This document shows positions 23,342 to 32,849 of a stretch of 64,000 nt of DNA, piece after piece. The notes below the pieces were generated by a model. That model was given only the letters and a program-made list of their open reading frames with translations, was not told where the DNA came from and ran no database searches. The position numbers and the translations under genes are program-made. The stretch spans positions 1 to 64,000 of the forward strand of contig DWYM01000045.1 in the NCBI GenBank assembly GCA_019118665.1, read 5' to 3'. The DNA is from Candidatus Mediterraneibacter intestinipullorum. Its GTDB lineage: Bacteria > Bacillota > Clostridia > Lachnospirales > Lachnospiraceae. Position 1 is the first letter of the stretch. The number at the start of each line of letters is the position of its first letter.

Positions 23342-23647
23342 ATGTCAATCAATAGAGATATGAAAGAATATACCTTACAGCATAATGAGCCAGTCCGTGC
23401 CCCTTCTGGCGCAGAGAAGGCGTCCTGGGTAGACAAGGGGACGATTCGGGCAGCGATATACAAAAAGAATGATCTTAAGGTGTCGGCGTCTGAAAAGTAT
23501 ATTGAATCAACTCATACAGGTCTGACATATTCCCGAAATCTGGATTCTGATGGATATCGTCTTGTGGGGGACGGAGTGGTCTATGAGATTACCGACTGCA
23601 ATACGGAGGGGCGGCTGACAAACCTGCTTTTGAAGGTGGTGAGGTAA
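23342..23647 (+). CDS. Head closure / head-tail adaptor
   Basis: 101 aa, beta-rich, with VDKGTIRAAIYKKND and YEITDCNTEGR, similar in size and order to gp16-type stoppers (head-tail adaptor family). Stop overlaps the next start as TAATG. Confidence 0.65.
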   Translation: MSINRDMKEYTLQHNEPVRAPSGAEKASWVDKGTIRAAIYKKNDLKVSASEKYIESTHTGLTYSRNLDSDGYRLVGDGVVYEITDCNTEGRLTNLLLKVVR

Positions 23648-24057
23648 TGGCAGATAACAGTGAATTTATCCGCAGCATGGAGAACGCTACTGCGCAGATG
23701 GTGCTGGATATGGAGAAAAAGGTCGAGAAAGCCTGTCTGGTGGTTGAAACTCAGGCAAAGCAGGACTGCCCGGTCGATCAAGGATTCCTTCGCGCGTCCA
23801 TTACCAGTGAAACAGAAGTGACAGGCGATGAGATTATAGGCAGGATAGGGAGTAATCTGGAATATGCGCCATATGTCCATAATGGGACCGGGATTTATGC
23901 TGTAAACGGGGATGGGAGAAAGACGCCCTGGTTCTATAAAGTAAAGGCTGGAAAGTATAAAGGCGGACATTTGACCGTGGGGCAGAAGCCACAGCCATTT
24001 CTCGCATACGCATACCTGTTTAATAGGGATAAAATTGAGAAGATTTTGGGAGGATGA
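23647..24057 (+). CDS. HK97 gp10-like tail completion protein
   Basis: 136 aa. The family pattern is clear: VDQGFLRASITSE, LEYAPYVHNGTGIY and the end GQKPQPFLAYAY. It joins the head to the tail tube during assembly. Next gene starts 4 bp later. Confidence 0.88.
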   Translation: MADNSEFIRSMENATAQMVLDMEKKVEKACLVVETQAKQDCPVDQGFLRASITSETEVTGDEIIGRIGSNLEYAPYVHNGTGIYAVNGDGRKTPWFYKVKAGKYKGGHLTVGQKPQPFLAYAYLFNRDKIEKILGG

Positions 24058-24060
24058 CTT

Positions 24061-24438
24061 ATGGAGATCAGCATCAAAAACTACATAGAAGAAAAAATCC
24101 CGAATCTTTTTGGGAAACTGTATCCGGTTTTCACAACAAGGCTGGATGATATCAGTGTATCTTATACATTCACTCCTTTATCTGGCGGCCATGTAAAGCA
24201 GAGCCAGATTGAACTGAAGATCATCCATGCAGATTATGATGTATGCAAGGAGTATGAGGAAAAGATAAAAGCCCTGCTGGATATGGAGGAAGATCAGCCC
24301 TTTGTGGTGTATGGCGATGTACGGTTTCATTCTAGTTTGGCAGGCGGTGGAACTATTTTTAATGATGGGTGTCAGATGTTCGAGGACACCCTGTATTTCA
24401 TTATTGACTGGAGGAAGTTAAATGAACGATATCAATGA
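24061..24438 (+). CDS. Tail terminator / minor tail protein
   Basis: 125 aa mixed alpha/beta, located between gp10-like and tail tube genes as in tail terminators (gp17-like). DDISVSYTFTPLSGG and YDVCKEYEEKIKALL are recognisable elements. Overlaps the next gene by 17 bp. Confidence 0.65.
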   Translation: MEISIKNYIEEKIPNLFGKLYPVFTTRLDDISVSYTFTPLSGGHVKQSQIELKIIHADYDVCKEYEEKIKALLDMEEDQPFVVYGDVRFHSSLAGGGTIFNDGCQMFEDTLYFIIDWRKLNERYQ

Positions 24439-24982
24439 AATTTTGATAGGTGCATGTGATGTCTATATGTATGAATTCGCGGGAGCGGAAGTCCCGGAAA
24501 GCGCTACGATCGAAACAGATGAACATAATGTTGGGCACTGTTCCAGTGGCTTTACAGTAGACTACAAGCCTACAAAGTATGATGTGAAAAACCAGTATGG
24601 GCAGATTGTCAAATCGGCGGTAACAGAGGAAGCAATTTCTGCGAAGACGGGAGTGCTGACCTGGAATCTTGCAAACATGGCGCTGCTGTCAACAGGAGAG
24701 TACACAGAGGATAAAGAAGGCGCTGTGAGAAAGCTTGTATTTACCGGGAAGGGAAAAGCACTTAAGACGGTGCTGATCCGTGCGGTACACACGAAGGAAA
24801 ACGGAAAGAAGATCCGGTTTACTATGATTGGGCAGGGCGGGTCCGGCTTTGCGATCGCATTTGAGAATAAGGAAGTCACGATCGATGCAGAGATTACTGG
24901 AATTAAGAAGATCGATGGATTCCTTGCAAGCTTCGAGGAAGAGCTGACAGAAGAAGAGGCTGCGGCGATTATAGCAGCGTAG
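24422..24982 (+). CDS. Major tail tube protein
   Basis: 186 aa. Size, high-level ribosome site (GGAGGAAG) and position before the tail chaperone indicate the tube protein; VGHCSSGFTVDYKPTKYDVK (here VGHCSSGFTV, DYKPTKYDVK) and VTWNLANM-like stretches fit the beta-sandwich fold. Polymer forms the non-contractile tail. Confidence 0.8.
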   Translation: MNDINEILIGACDVYMYEFAGAEVPESATIETDEHNVGHCSSGFTVDYKPTKYDVKNQYGQIVKSAVTEEAISAKTGVLTWNLANMALLSTGEYTEDKEGAVRKLVFTGKGKALKTVLIRAVHTKENGKKIRFTMIGQGGSGFAIAFENKEVTIDAEITGIKKIDGFLASFEEELTEEEAAAIIAA

Positions 24983-24992
24983 GAGGTATAAG

Positions 24993-25319
24993 ATGTTAGA
25001 TCTTGACAAATATATCAACAATTCCATACGGATCAAAATGTTTGGGAAAGAGTATGACATTCTTGAACCGACTGTTGCGATGAATATGGAAATGAAAAAA
25101 ATCGAAGAAAATCTCACAGAAGACAATCTGCATGAAAAACGGCTCGAAGCTGGGCTTTTGCTTTTGAACCATAACAAGCAGAAAAGGAAATTTACAAGAG
25201 AGGAGCTCTCCGCTCTCCCATTTGAGGCACTGACAAGGGTGACTGCTGAGGTTGCCCTGTTAAGACTTAAGGCTGACAAGGACCCAAACTCCGAATCCCG
25301 ATCCCGGACGGAGAAATAG
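24993..25319 (+). CDS. Tail assembly chaperone, short form (gpG-like)
   Basis: 108 aa, helical and acidic, beginning MLDLDKYINNSIRIK, in the position of the lambda gpG chaperone between tube and tape measure genes. It ends in TAG 25317-25319, but part of the ribosomes are predicted to shift frame before that (see the next entry). Confidence 0.8.
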   Translation: MLDLDKYINNSIRIKMFGKEYDILEPTVAMNMEMKKIEENLTEDNLHEKRLEAGLLLLNHNKQKRKFTREELSALPFEALTRVTAEVALLRLKADKDPNSESRSRTEK

Positions 25320-25603
25320 GCAGGGCAATCTGTGAGAAGTATTTCTCTACGGAGGATTGGGAACAAGCATACAGCCTAAAGACAGGAATCATAAAAAGGA
25401 TAAGCCAGTATTCAGGGCTTGATTTCAAAGAAGTTCTGAATCTGCCTTATTCTTATTTTTTGTTGTTGAACCGGGAAAGCTGGATTGCAAGCTATCAAGG
25501 ATCAAAAGAAGGGCATGAGATATTAAAAAACCTTTGGAGATTGCAGCAGACTAAAGCCGATGAGCAGGCAATCAGGAAATTCGCAGAAAGGCAGGTGGGA
25601 TAA
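24993..25603 (+). CDS. Tail assembly chaperone, frameshifted long form (gpGT-like)
   Basis: A -1 shift at the slippery heptamer C CCA AAC (25283-25289; zero-frame codons CCA, AAC) joins the first 99 codons to the overlapping -1 frame, which is open from 25277 to TAA 25601-25603. The fused product is 203 aa; the T-like part has EKYFSTEDWEQAYSLK and ESWIASYQGSKEG. In tailed phages such fusions bind the tape measure. The frame has no good start of its own. Confidence 0.85.
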
Positions 25604-25604
25604 T

Positions 25605-28600
25605 ATGTCATCAGGAATAAAGCTCGCACCACTCATGACAGAAATCAAGGTCGACATCAAGAATTTCCAGTCTGACATGGAGAAGGCGGCGGCTGTCGGC
25701 AAAAGCGAAGCAGAGAAGATCAGCAAGGAGCTTGAGACAACCTCAAAGGTCGGAGAGAAATTATCGAAAGTTGGAGATGCACTGACCCTTGGCGTCACAA
25801 CACCTATTCTTGCCGCCGGTACAGCGGTTGGAAAGTTTGCAATAGACGCCGAGAACAGTTTAGGGTTGCTTCAGGGTCAGCTTGGAACCACTGCGGAAGA
25901 GACAGAACGGCTGCGGGAAGTTGCGCAGAATGTGTATGAGGGCGGATATGGAGACAGTATTGATGACTGTATCTCTGATCTGGTCCTGTTGAGACAGAAT
26001 GTCAAAGAGTCAGCGGACTGGACAGACGAGATGACGCAGAGCACCCTTGAGCAGATCAAGACGATCACAGCACTGTTTGACACCAATGCCGATGAAGTGA
26101 CCCGGACAGTCCAGGTCATGCAAAGCAGCGGTCTGATCAAGAATATCTCAGAAGGGCTGGACCTTATCACTTATGGCTTCCAGAATGGGGCAAATTACAG
26201 CGGAGAGATGTTGGATACTCTCCGTGAATACTCTCCGCAGTTTGTGAAACTCGGGCTTGATGGCAACGAGGCGATGCAGTATCTGATCCAGGGCGCGGAA
26301 AGCGGTGCTTTTAACTTGGATAAAGTCGGAGACGCGCTGAAAGAACTTTCTATCCGCGTTGTTGATGGTTCTGACACAACAAAGCAGGGCTTTGAAGCAA
26401 TGGGAATGAGCGCAGATGAAATGGCTCAGAAGTTCGCTGCCGGAGGGAATTCGGCACAGTGGGCATTCCAGGAGACCTTGAATGGGCTTGCAAGCATCGA
26501 GGATCCTGTGCAGCGGAACATTGCCGGGGTAAACCTGTTCGGGACCATGTGGGAGGACCTGGGCGAGACTGTGATCCTGTCCCTGGCAGGTGTACAGGGC
26601 GGTCTGGAAGACGTGGAAGGGGCAACAGAGCGCGCCGGAGAACGGATGAATGAATCTTTCTCTACCCGTGCAATATCGTTGGCAAGACAGTTTATGGATT
26701 CTCTGCTCCCTCTCGGAGAGGTCCTGATCGACATCGGTGAGGATATCCTCCCAGATGTCAAAGAGGGCGTTGAGGACTTTGCGGAAATGATGGAAAACAT
26801 GGATACCCAAACCGCAAAGAATGTTGTAACGTTCGCAGCATTGGCGGCTGCATCCGGTCCGGTGATCAAAACAATCAGCGGCGGGATTTCCGTGTACACA
26901 AAGTTATCAAGTGTGATGGGTGGCGCAACAAAAGCATTAGGTGTGTTTGGAAATGCCCAGAAGACTGCGGCAGCCGCGGCGGCTGGCACAAATGCTGTGG
27001 TAGGATCTTCGGGGCTTACGGGTAGCATGGTCGGACTCCTGGGGACATGCGCACCTCTTGCCGCAGGGCTTGCGGTAGTGGGGGCAGGTGTGTATGCACT
27101 CCATGAGCAAAATGATGTGCTGAACTCCACTGTTTTAAAATCGAGGGAGGAAATGTCCTGGCTGGAAGAAGCTCTTGCAGACCTTCAGGGAGTCACCCGG
27201 TACACGAAAGAGGAGCTGGAGGAGCTCGGGTATGTGCATAAGGAATTTAGTGAGAATTTAAGTCCGGAATTCCAGGAGGCTGTGGAAGAATCTACGAAAA
27301 AGGTCCAGGATTTCTCGGTATTCCTTCGGGAAATCGGATTTGATGACGTAATCACACAGGATGAGACGGACGAATTTGTCAAACGTGTGAATGATACATG
27401 CGATGAGGTTATTGCGACAATCGAGGGCAGGAAGGCAGAAGCACAGAACGGACTGAGAGAGCTCTTTATCGCGGATGATCAGGTCATCGATGAAAGCGAG
27501 CAGCAAGTCTTAGAGATCATCGCACAGTCAAGTGATAATCAGATCAGCGAAGTACAGACCTTGAAAAGTGAGATTCTTGCGATCCAGCAGACCGCCGTGG
27601 ATGAGAAAAGACAGTTGAACGAGCAGGAAATTGCGGATATAGAGTCAAAAAATGCGAGGATTCGGCAGATTGAGCTTGAAGCGGTAGGCGGCACACAAGA
27701 AGAGATATTATATGCGAAGAATGAGTTTGCTGCAAGGGCTAAAAATCTTGACCTAGAGAGCGCATCTGAACTATTGCAGGAGAAAGCGAAGCAACGCGAT
27801 GAAGAGATTGTGCAGATACAGGCATCATATGATACTGAGATCGAGATGTTGAAAGCTCAATTAGAGCAGACCGAGGGTGTTCAAAGGGAAAAACTGGAGG
27901 AGCAAATTTCAAATCTTGAAAAAGACCGCGACGATAAAATAAAAATTCAGCAGGATCTATATAACGAGTACCTCGGCATCATCGAGGAGAACAATCCCAA
28001 ATTGCTCGATGCTATTAACGAACTCAATGGTGAAATCCTGACCGGGGAAGACGAAAAAAACGCTGAGTTTTTGCAAAAAATGCAGGAAAGATATGTTGGA
28101 CTGGAACAGATTACGAAGTCTGGATGCTATACCCTGTACGATACAATTACTGGACAAAATGCTAGGGTAGCTATCAATTACGATGAGGCAACAGGTCGCA
28201 TAATTGGAGTATATAGTGCAACTTCCGGGCTTGTTTCTGGATACACCAATGAGATTCAGGATGCCACAATAGATATGGCCCTGAACAGCGAAGGGGCGTT
28301 TGAACTGATCGGGACATCCCTGGAAGGGCTACAAGTAAAGAATGGACAGCTTGTGAACTCGAACGGAGAAGTAGTAAGCTCTCTCGATGGTGTGAAAGCA
28401 AGTGCAGACGGTACCAGGGAAGGAATTGTGCTTTTGAATGGGACTCCGTGCCAGATCACGGTGAATAAAGATGGAACGATAGCGGATCTACAAGCAATCA
28501 GTAACGCAGCGGATTCCGCCGCTGCAACCAGAACCCTTACAATAAATGCTGTGATTGGATCGGTAACTGGAGGAGTGGGCGCAGGTGCAGATATATTACG

Positions 28601-28850
28601 TCAGGCAATGAGCTACAACTACAATGGATTGGATAACGTCCCATATGATGGATATCAGGCGGTTCTGCACAAAGGAGAACGCGTCCTGACGGCGGAGGAA
28701 AACAAGGCGTATAGTAATGATCCAGGGATTGATTATGTAAAGATGGAACAATGCATGAAATCTGCTGTACGGGAGCTGACAATGAGCGTTGCCGGCAGAG
28801 AGTTTGGCAGGATAATTGATAACAGGCTCAGAGAAAGGGGGCTCCTGTAA
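25605..28850 (+). CDS. Tail tape measure protein
   Basis: 1081 aa, which sets tail length. Start at 25605 (MSSGIKLAPLMTEIK) follows AGGTGGGATAAT directly after the chaperone stop. N-terminal helices of the phage_tail_tape type (VGDALTLGVTTPILAAG, TALFDTNADEVTR), hydrophobic central segments (about 425-510), then long coiled coils (about 690-800, Gln/Glu/Lys-rich) and a C-terminal end near EFGRIIDNRLRERG. The size would fit a tail of roughly 150 nm if the usual relation holds. Confidence 0.93.
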   Translation: MSSGIKLAPLMTEIKVDIKNFQSDMEKAAAVGKSEAEKISKELETTSKVGEKLSKVGDALTLGVTTPILAAGTAVGKFAIDAENSLGLLQGQLGTTAEETERLREVAQNVYEGGYGDSIDDCISDLVLLRQNVKESADWTDEMTQSTLEQIKTITALFDTNADEVTRTVQVMQSSGLIKNISEGLDLITYGFQNGANYSGEMLDTLREYSPQFVKLGLDGNEAMQYLIQGAESGAFNLDKVGDALKELSIRVVDGSDTTKQGFEAMGMSADEMAQKFAAGGNSAQWAFQETLNGLASIEDPVQRNIAGVNLFGTMWEDLGETVILSLAGVQGGLEDVEGATERAGERMNESFSTRAISLARQFMDSLLPLGEVLIDIGEDILPDVKEGVEDFAEMMENMDTQTAKNVVTFAALAAASGPVIKTISGGISVYTKLSSVMGGATKALGVFGNAQKTAAAAAAGTNAVVGSSGLTGSMVGLLGTCAPLAAGLAVVGAGVYALHEQNDVLNSTVLKSREEMSWLEEALADLQGVTRYTKEELEELGYVHKEFSENLSPEFQEAVEESTKKVQDFSVFLREIGFDDVITQDETDEFVKRVNDTCDEVIATIEGRKAEAQNGLRELFIADDQVIDESEQQVLEIIAQSSDNQISEVQTLKSEILAIQQTAVDEKRQLNEQEIADIESKNARIRQIELEAVGGTQEEILYAKNEFAARAKNLDLESASELLQEKAKQRDEEIVQIQASYDTEIEMLKAQLEQTEGVQREKLEEQISNLEKDRDDKIKIQQDLYNEYLGIIEENNPKLLDAINELNGEILTGEDEKNAEFLQKMQERYVGLEQITKSGCYTLYDTITGQNARVAINYDEATGRIIGVYSATSGLVSGYTNEIQDATIDMALNSEGAFELIGTSLEGLQVKNGQLVNSNGEVVSSLDGVKASADGTREGIVLLNGTPCQITVNKDGTIADLQAISNAADSAAATRTLTINAVIGSVTGGVGAGADILRQAMSYNYNGLDNVPYDGYQAVLHKGERVLTAEENKAYSNDPGIDYVKMEQCMKSAVRELTMSVAGREFGRIIDNRLRERGLL

Positions 28851-29669
28851 ATGGATGTGTATTACATAAATCATCTGAACGAGAGAATTGCCCTTGATTC
28901 GGATAACATTATCATTCAGTATCAGGAACTCTATGATTATTCGTGGGACTGCGAGACAACGAGTGATAGAATATCTGGATTTTATCGGGACAGCGTCACT
29001 ATCCCAGTAGCGGTTACTGTGACCGCGGATACGGATGAAGAGTATTTCTCAATCCTAGAAGAGTTCTATGCGATCATATCAAAAGATATTATATCTGTAG
29101 TACCTGGTAGGCTATATATAGGCAGTCAGTACCTGGAGTGCTATATTTCAGGTGATCTGAAAAGAGATGCTTTTATGGGTGTGCCAATACAGGTTAAAAA
29201 CCTCACAATCGTTACAGATCGCCCGATGTGGATCATTGAAAACCCATATGCATTTCACAGTTACGGAGTGTCATCATCGAATAACAAGCGCTATCCCGGA
29301 AAGTATCCATGCCGATATGCAAATGGTATGAGCAACACATATATCCAAAATCCTCACTTCACAGATGCAAATTTTTCGCTTGTGATCTACGGACCGGTTA
29401 CGAATCCTATGGTTAGCATTGGCGGACAGAATTACCTGGTAAATATTGTGTTGGAGGCAGGAGAGCGCCTGGAAATTGACAGCCGGACGGAGACGGTCGC
29501 AAAAATCATGGCAAATGGAGAGGCGGTAAACGCTTTTCATAACAGAGCAAAGGGGACGACTTTCTTTAAAAGGATTCCTCCGGGTCGACAGGCGGTTACT
29601 TGGACGGGAAAATTTGACTGGGATCTGACGATCTACGAAGAGAGGAGTGAGCCGAAGTGGAACGGGTAG
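28851..29669 (+). CDS. Distal tail protein (Dit)
   Basis: 272 aa, after the tape measure. N-terminal Dit-like beta sandwich (YYINHLNERIALDSDN, RPMWIIENPYAFHSY); a RYPGKYPCRY motif at about 145-155 is echoed in the small protein at 32651. Dit forms the hub joining tube and baseplate. Overlaps the next gene by 13 bp. Confidence 0.8.
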   Translation: MDVYYINHLNERIALDSDNIIIQYQELYDYSWDCETTSDRISGFYRDSVTIPVAVTVTADTDEEYFSILEEFYAIISKDIISVVPGRLYIGSQYLECYISGDLKRDAFMGVPIQVKNLTIVTDRPMWIIENPYAFHSYGVSSSNNKRYPGKYPCRYANGMSNTYIQNPHFTDANFSLVIYGPVTNPMVSIGGQNYLVNIVLEAGERLEIDSRTETVAKIMANGEAVNAFHNRAKGTTFFKRIPPGRQAVTWTGKFDWDLTIYEERSEPKWNG

Positions 29670-30850
29670 AAGCAACGCTGAAAGGCATTACAAGAACTCT
29701 CCGAGGGATTGAAAGCGATAAGTACCAGGGGCAGATCCGAGCTCCGGCAACAAAATCAAGAGAAGCGGTATACCCGGTGACGATAACTGCTACGGGAGAC
29801 AATGGTGGAGTAACGGAAGAGACAAGAGATCTGATCGTACGGAATGAAAGAATATTTCCGATGAAATTTATCGTCGCTCGCGATACAGGAGAAGAACTGG
29901 GCCACATGGATCGCAATGCAGACGTTGACCTGGATCTGGGAGATACGAATGACTTTGAGCTGAGAATGAACCAGGACGTCTGGAAAAAAGAGTGGTACTG
30001 GTACGGTAACCGCATTTTTGTGCCGGGAACAGAGTACGGCGGAATCATGAATGACCTGGAAGTCATTACAAGAACCCGGGAAATCGTGCTGCGGGGACCT
30101 ACATGGCGGGGATTGCTGGCTCAGAAGATTGTGGAGCCGCCAGAGGGAGAAGACCATCTGACAGTAAGTGGGGATCTGAATGACATACTGAGAGAACTGA
30201 TTGGAGACCGTTTTGACGGTCTTTTTTCTGTGCCTGATATAAAGACGGGTGTATCCGTGACGGGATGGCAAGTGGATCGGTATGTGAAGCTGGATGATGC
30301 GATTATTAAGCTCCTCGACTCTAAAGGATACCGCCTTCAAATCAGCTATGTAGAACCGGAAGGACTGGAATATGGCTATGTTGAGGTACAGGCGGTACCC
30401 GTTACGGATTACTCAGAGGATCTGGAATACTCCAGGGAAGGTAAGGTGGAATTCTCGATCCGCGACTACCGCGGAGGGGCGAATCACCTGATCTGCGCCG
30501 GAAAAGGGCAGGACGAGGAAAGGATCATCCTGCACCTGTATGTCCAGGAAGATGGGAGCATCGGGAAAACACCATATTATACCGGTCTTGCGGAATATGA
30601 AGCGGTATATGAGTTTTCGAGTGCAGACCCAGAAAAACTGGAGGAAGATGGGACGAAGCGCCTGAAGGACCTGCAGAACTACAAGAGCATTGATGTAGAT
30701 GTATCGGATATCGACCTGGAGATCGGAGATATTGTCGGGGGATATGAGGAGATCACCGGCACAAGGCTGCAAAAGCCGATCACAGGAAAAATCATAAAGG
30801 TCCAGGGGGGCGAAGTAACTACGGAATATAAAGTAAAAGGAGATGATTAA
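29657..30850 (+). CDS. Tail-associated protein, Gp37-like
   Basis: 397 aa. After a 65-residue basic N-terminal stretch, the protein matches the siphovirus ReqiPepy6 Gp37-like group (MKFIVARDTGEELG, NDFELRM, EWYWYGNRIFVPGTEYGG). It probably forms the tail tip hub at which the fibre genes attach. GTG start at 29657 has GAGGAG before it; a shorter start at 29861 is possible. Confidence 0.78.
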   Translation: MERVEATLKGITRTLRGIESDKYQGQIRAPATKSREAVYPVTITATGDNGGVTEETRDLIVRNERIFPMKFIVARDTGEELGHMDRNADVDLDLGDTNDFELRMNQDVWKKEWYWYGNRIFVPGTEYGGIMNDLEVITRTREIVLRGPTWRGLLAQKIVEPPEGEDHLTVSGDLNDILRELIGDRFDGLFSVPDIKTGVSVTGWQVDRYVKLDDAIIKLLDSKGYRLQISYVEPEGLEYGYVEVQAVPVTDYSEDLEYSREGKVEFSIRDYRGGANHLICAGKGQDEERIILHLYVQEDGSIGKTPYYTGLAEYEAVYEFSSADPEKLEEDGTKRLKDLQNYKSIDVDVSDIDLEIGDIVGGYEEITGTRLQKPITGKIIKVQGGEVTTEYKVKGDD

Positions 30851-30851
30851 T

Positions 30852-31727
30852 ATGTCAGGGTTAAAACCAATCACGGTAAATACAGATCCGACTGCGGAAT
30901 CACACATATATGCCGAAGACGATGCGGCGATCTATCAGAGCATCTTTGGGTCAGACGGTGTGCTGACAATCGGGCGGCAGTGCGAGAGCCAGGTGATCAG
31001 CAATAATAAAGTCCGTGTTAAGGACGGTGTAATCGTAGTGGGCGGGCATATAGCCCGGATACCGTATGGTGATTATTCGGACTGCGAGATCGCGAACGGC
31101 CAGTCCGGGAGAAAACGGAATGACATTATTATTGCAAAGTTCGTGACAACTGGATCAGGCGGGATCGATACATATACCCTGGAAGTAAAACAGGGGGCAG
31201 CTACAACGGGAGATGCGACAGACCCGGCATTGACGCAGAATAATCTGTATGAGTCTGGGAAAGTCAGAGAGATGCCGCTGTATAGAGTGAGAATTGAGGG
31301 GCTGAGTATCGTTGGGGTAGAGCAGATGTTTGAGCTCGTACCAACGATCCCGGGAATGAATGCATACATGTCGGAGCAGTCGGGAGAAAAAATATACGAT
31401 GAATCAGATCTCCCAATCGCCAACTTTTACGACGTCACCGATTTTGACCTGCGAAAACGGGGAAATGAGGTGTTTTTTAATGTATCTCTGTCGATGCAAA
31501 GCGGGACTCAATTTGATCCGAATACGCTATACTCGCTCGGTCCATCTGCAATGATCGAAGAACTGAGGCCGTCAAAAGTATATTTTTTGAACGGATTCGG
31601 ATGCGACTCGAATTGGGGAAATCCGACCCAGATATCCATATTTGTTGACACGAGCGGATATGTGAGATACTGTGCATCAACCCGCAAAACGTATTTTAAA
31701 ATATCGGGACACTGGATTGCGGGATAA
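30852..31727 (+). CDS. Baseplate / tail fibre protein
   Basis: 291 aa. N-terminal region (KPITVNTDPTAESHIYAED, VVGGHIARIPYG) is like proteins annotated as upper baseplate or tail fibre attachment in Lachnospiraceae phages; the C-terminal half (FLNGFGCDSNWGNPTQ) may be the receptor-near part. Start 30852 follows AAAGGAGATGATTAAT. Assignment by context. Confidence 0.6.
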   Translation: MSGLKPITVNTDPTAESHIYAEDDAAIYQSIFGSDGVLTIGRQCESQVISNNKVRVKDGVIVVGGHIARIPYGDYSDCEIANGQSGRKRNDIIIAKFVTTGSGGIDTYTLEVKQGAATTGDATDPALTQNNLYESGKVREMPLYRVRIEGLSIVGVEQMFELVPTIPGMNAYMSEQSGEKIYDESDLPIANFYDVTDFDLRKRGNEVFFNVSLSMQSGTQFDPNTLYSLGPSAMIEELRPSKVYFLNGFGCDSNWGNPTQISIFVDTSGYVRYCASTRKTYFKISGHWIAG

Positions 31728-31742
31728 TAAGGAGGTATTTGC

Positions 31743-32633
31743 ATGGCAATACAAAAAGTAGAGTTTTTCCTGAAGGGGCAGACCTACCAGATCCCGATTG
31801 AATCAGGAAGAACATATAAAAAAGTGATTGACGCCCCTGGAACTACATCCTGGGGAGAGACAGATCATAAATATGCGTCTCAGCTTAAAATTACGGATGT
31901 CGCTGGAAATGTAACTACGATTGATAAAGACGATCCGACATTCGGGGACAAGATGATGATCCGGGTAGTCGAGACAGAACCACCCGTAATCACGATTACA
32001 TCACCGGCACAGGGAGCATACCTTGGCAGTAACGCTGTGCAGGTTGAGTTTACGGTTACGGACATGGAGTCTGGCGTAGATCCGGAAAGCATCTCTGTAA
32101 AAATCGATTCTGGCGCAGAAATCAAAGACGGGATTACAAAAACACCGGTTTCGAACGGATACAAGTGCAGCTATACTGCAACAGTCCAGAACGGATCGCA
32201 TACAGTAAAAGTCAACGCTGCGGACAATGACGGGAATGAGGCGGCAGAAAAGACGGCATCATTTACGATCGACACGATTGCCCCGACATTGAATATCACA
32301 AGCCCGCCGGAGACGCTGATCGCGAATAATCAGAGCTTAACGGTATCAGGAAAGACAAGTCCGGATTGTAGCGTGACAATTGATCTCAACAGTGCGGATC
32401 AGGGAGCGGTTACAGTTGATGGAACAGGACAGTTTTCGAAAGCCGTATCACTGTCGCCGGGCGAAAACGTGATCAAGATCACGGCAACCAGTCTCGCCGG
32501 AAAGACAACGACAGTGACCCGTGTAGTGACATACGACCCGGATGCTCCTGTTGTGATCAGCATCGACATCTCTCCGAATCCGGTTGAGACGGGAGAGCAG
32601 ATCACGATCACTGTTGAGGCAGTGGATGAATAG
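31743..32633 (+). CDS. Ig-like tail decoration protein
   Basis: 296 aa with two to three Ig-like beta domains (about 80-180, EPPVITITSPAQGAYLGS; about 180-265, TLNITSPPETLIANNQ) and a short third start ISIDISPNPVETGEQITI at the C-terminus. Such domains coat tails or bind cell-surface sugars. AAGGAGGTATTTGC precedes the start. The C-terminal motif recurs in the next small gene. Confidence 0.7.
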   Translation: MAIQKVEFFLKGQTYQIPIESGRTYKKVIDAPGTTSWGETDHKYASQLKITDVAGNVTTIDKDDPTFGDKMMIRVVETEPPVITITSPAQGAYLGSNAVQVEFTVTDMESGVDPESISVKIDSGAEIKDGITKTPVSNGYKCSYTATVQNGSHTVKVNAADNDGNEAAEKTASFTIDTIAPTLNITSPPETLIANNQSLTVSGKTSPDCSVTIDLNSADQGAVTVDGTGQFSKAVSLSPGENVIKITATSLAGKTTTVTRVVTYDPDAPVVISIDISPNPVETGEQITITVEAVDE

Positions 32634-32650
32634 GAGGGAGGCTGCCGGAT

Positions 32651-32839
32651 TTGATACAGGTCACAGATGTAAGGATCGAACCGAATCCGGCGGAAGCCGG
32701 AGGGACGATCGAGATTGAAATATCAATCAAGGAAACATACAGCAATGCAAAGCGGTACCGGGGGAAATATCCGTATAGATATGCCGGGATTGATCAGGCA
32801 GAAGGACGGAAATATCCTTACCGGTATCCACGGAAATAA
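32651..32839 (+). CDS. Small tail protein with Ig-like start and YPYRY motif
   Basis: 62 aa from TTG 32651. Its beginning VTDVRIEPNPAEAGGTIEIE copies the end of the previous gene (ISIDISPNPVETGEQITI), then comes KRYRGKYPYRYAG and RKYPYRYPRK, repeated basic-aromatic motifs like RYPGKYPCRY in the Dit protein. AGGAGGGAGG lies before the start. Perhaps a split-off Ig domain with a binding tail; function unknown. Confidence 0.55.
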   Translation: MIQVTDVRIEPNPAEAGGTIEIEISIKETYSNAKRYRGKYPYRYAGIDQAEGRKYPYRYPRK

Positions 32840-32849
32840 GGAGGCATAT

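Noticed and set aside
29756-30340. 194-codon minus-strand frame inside the Gp37-like gene
   Set aside because: Antisense to a gene with good context and ribosome site; no own signals.
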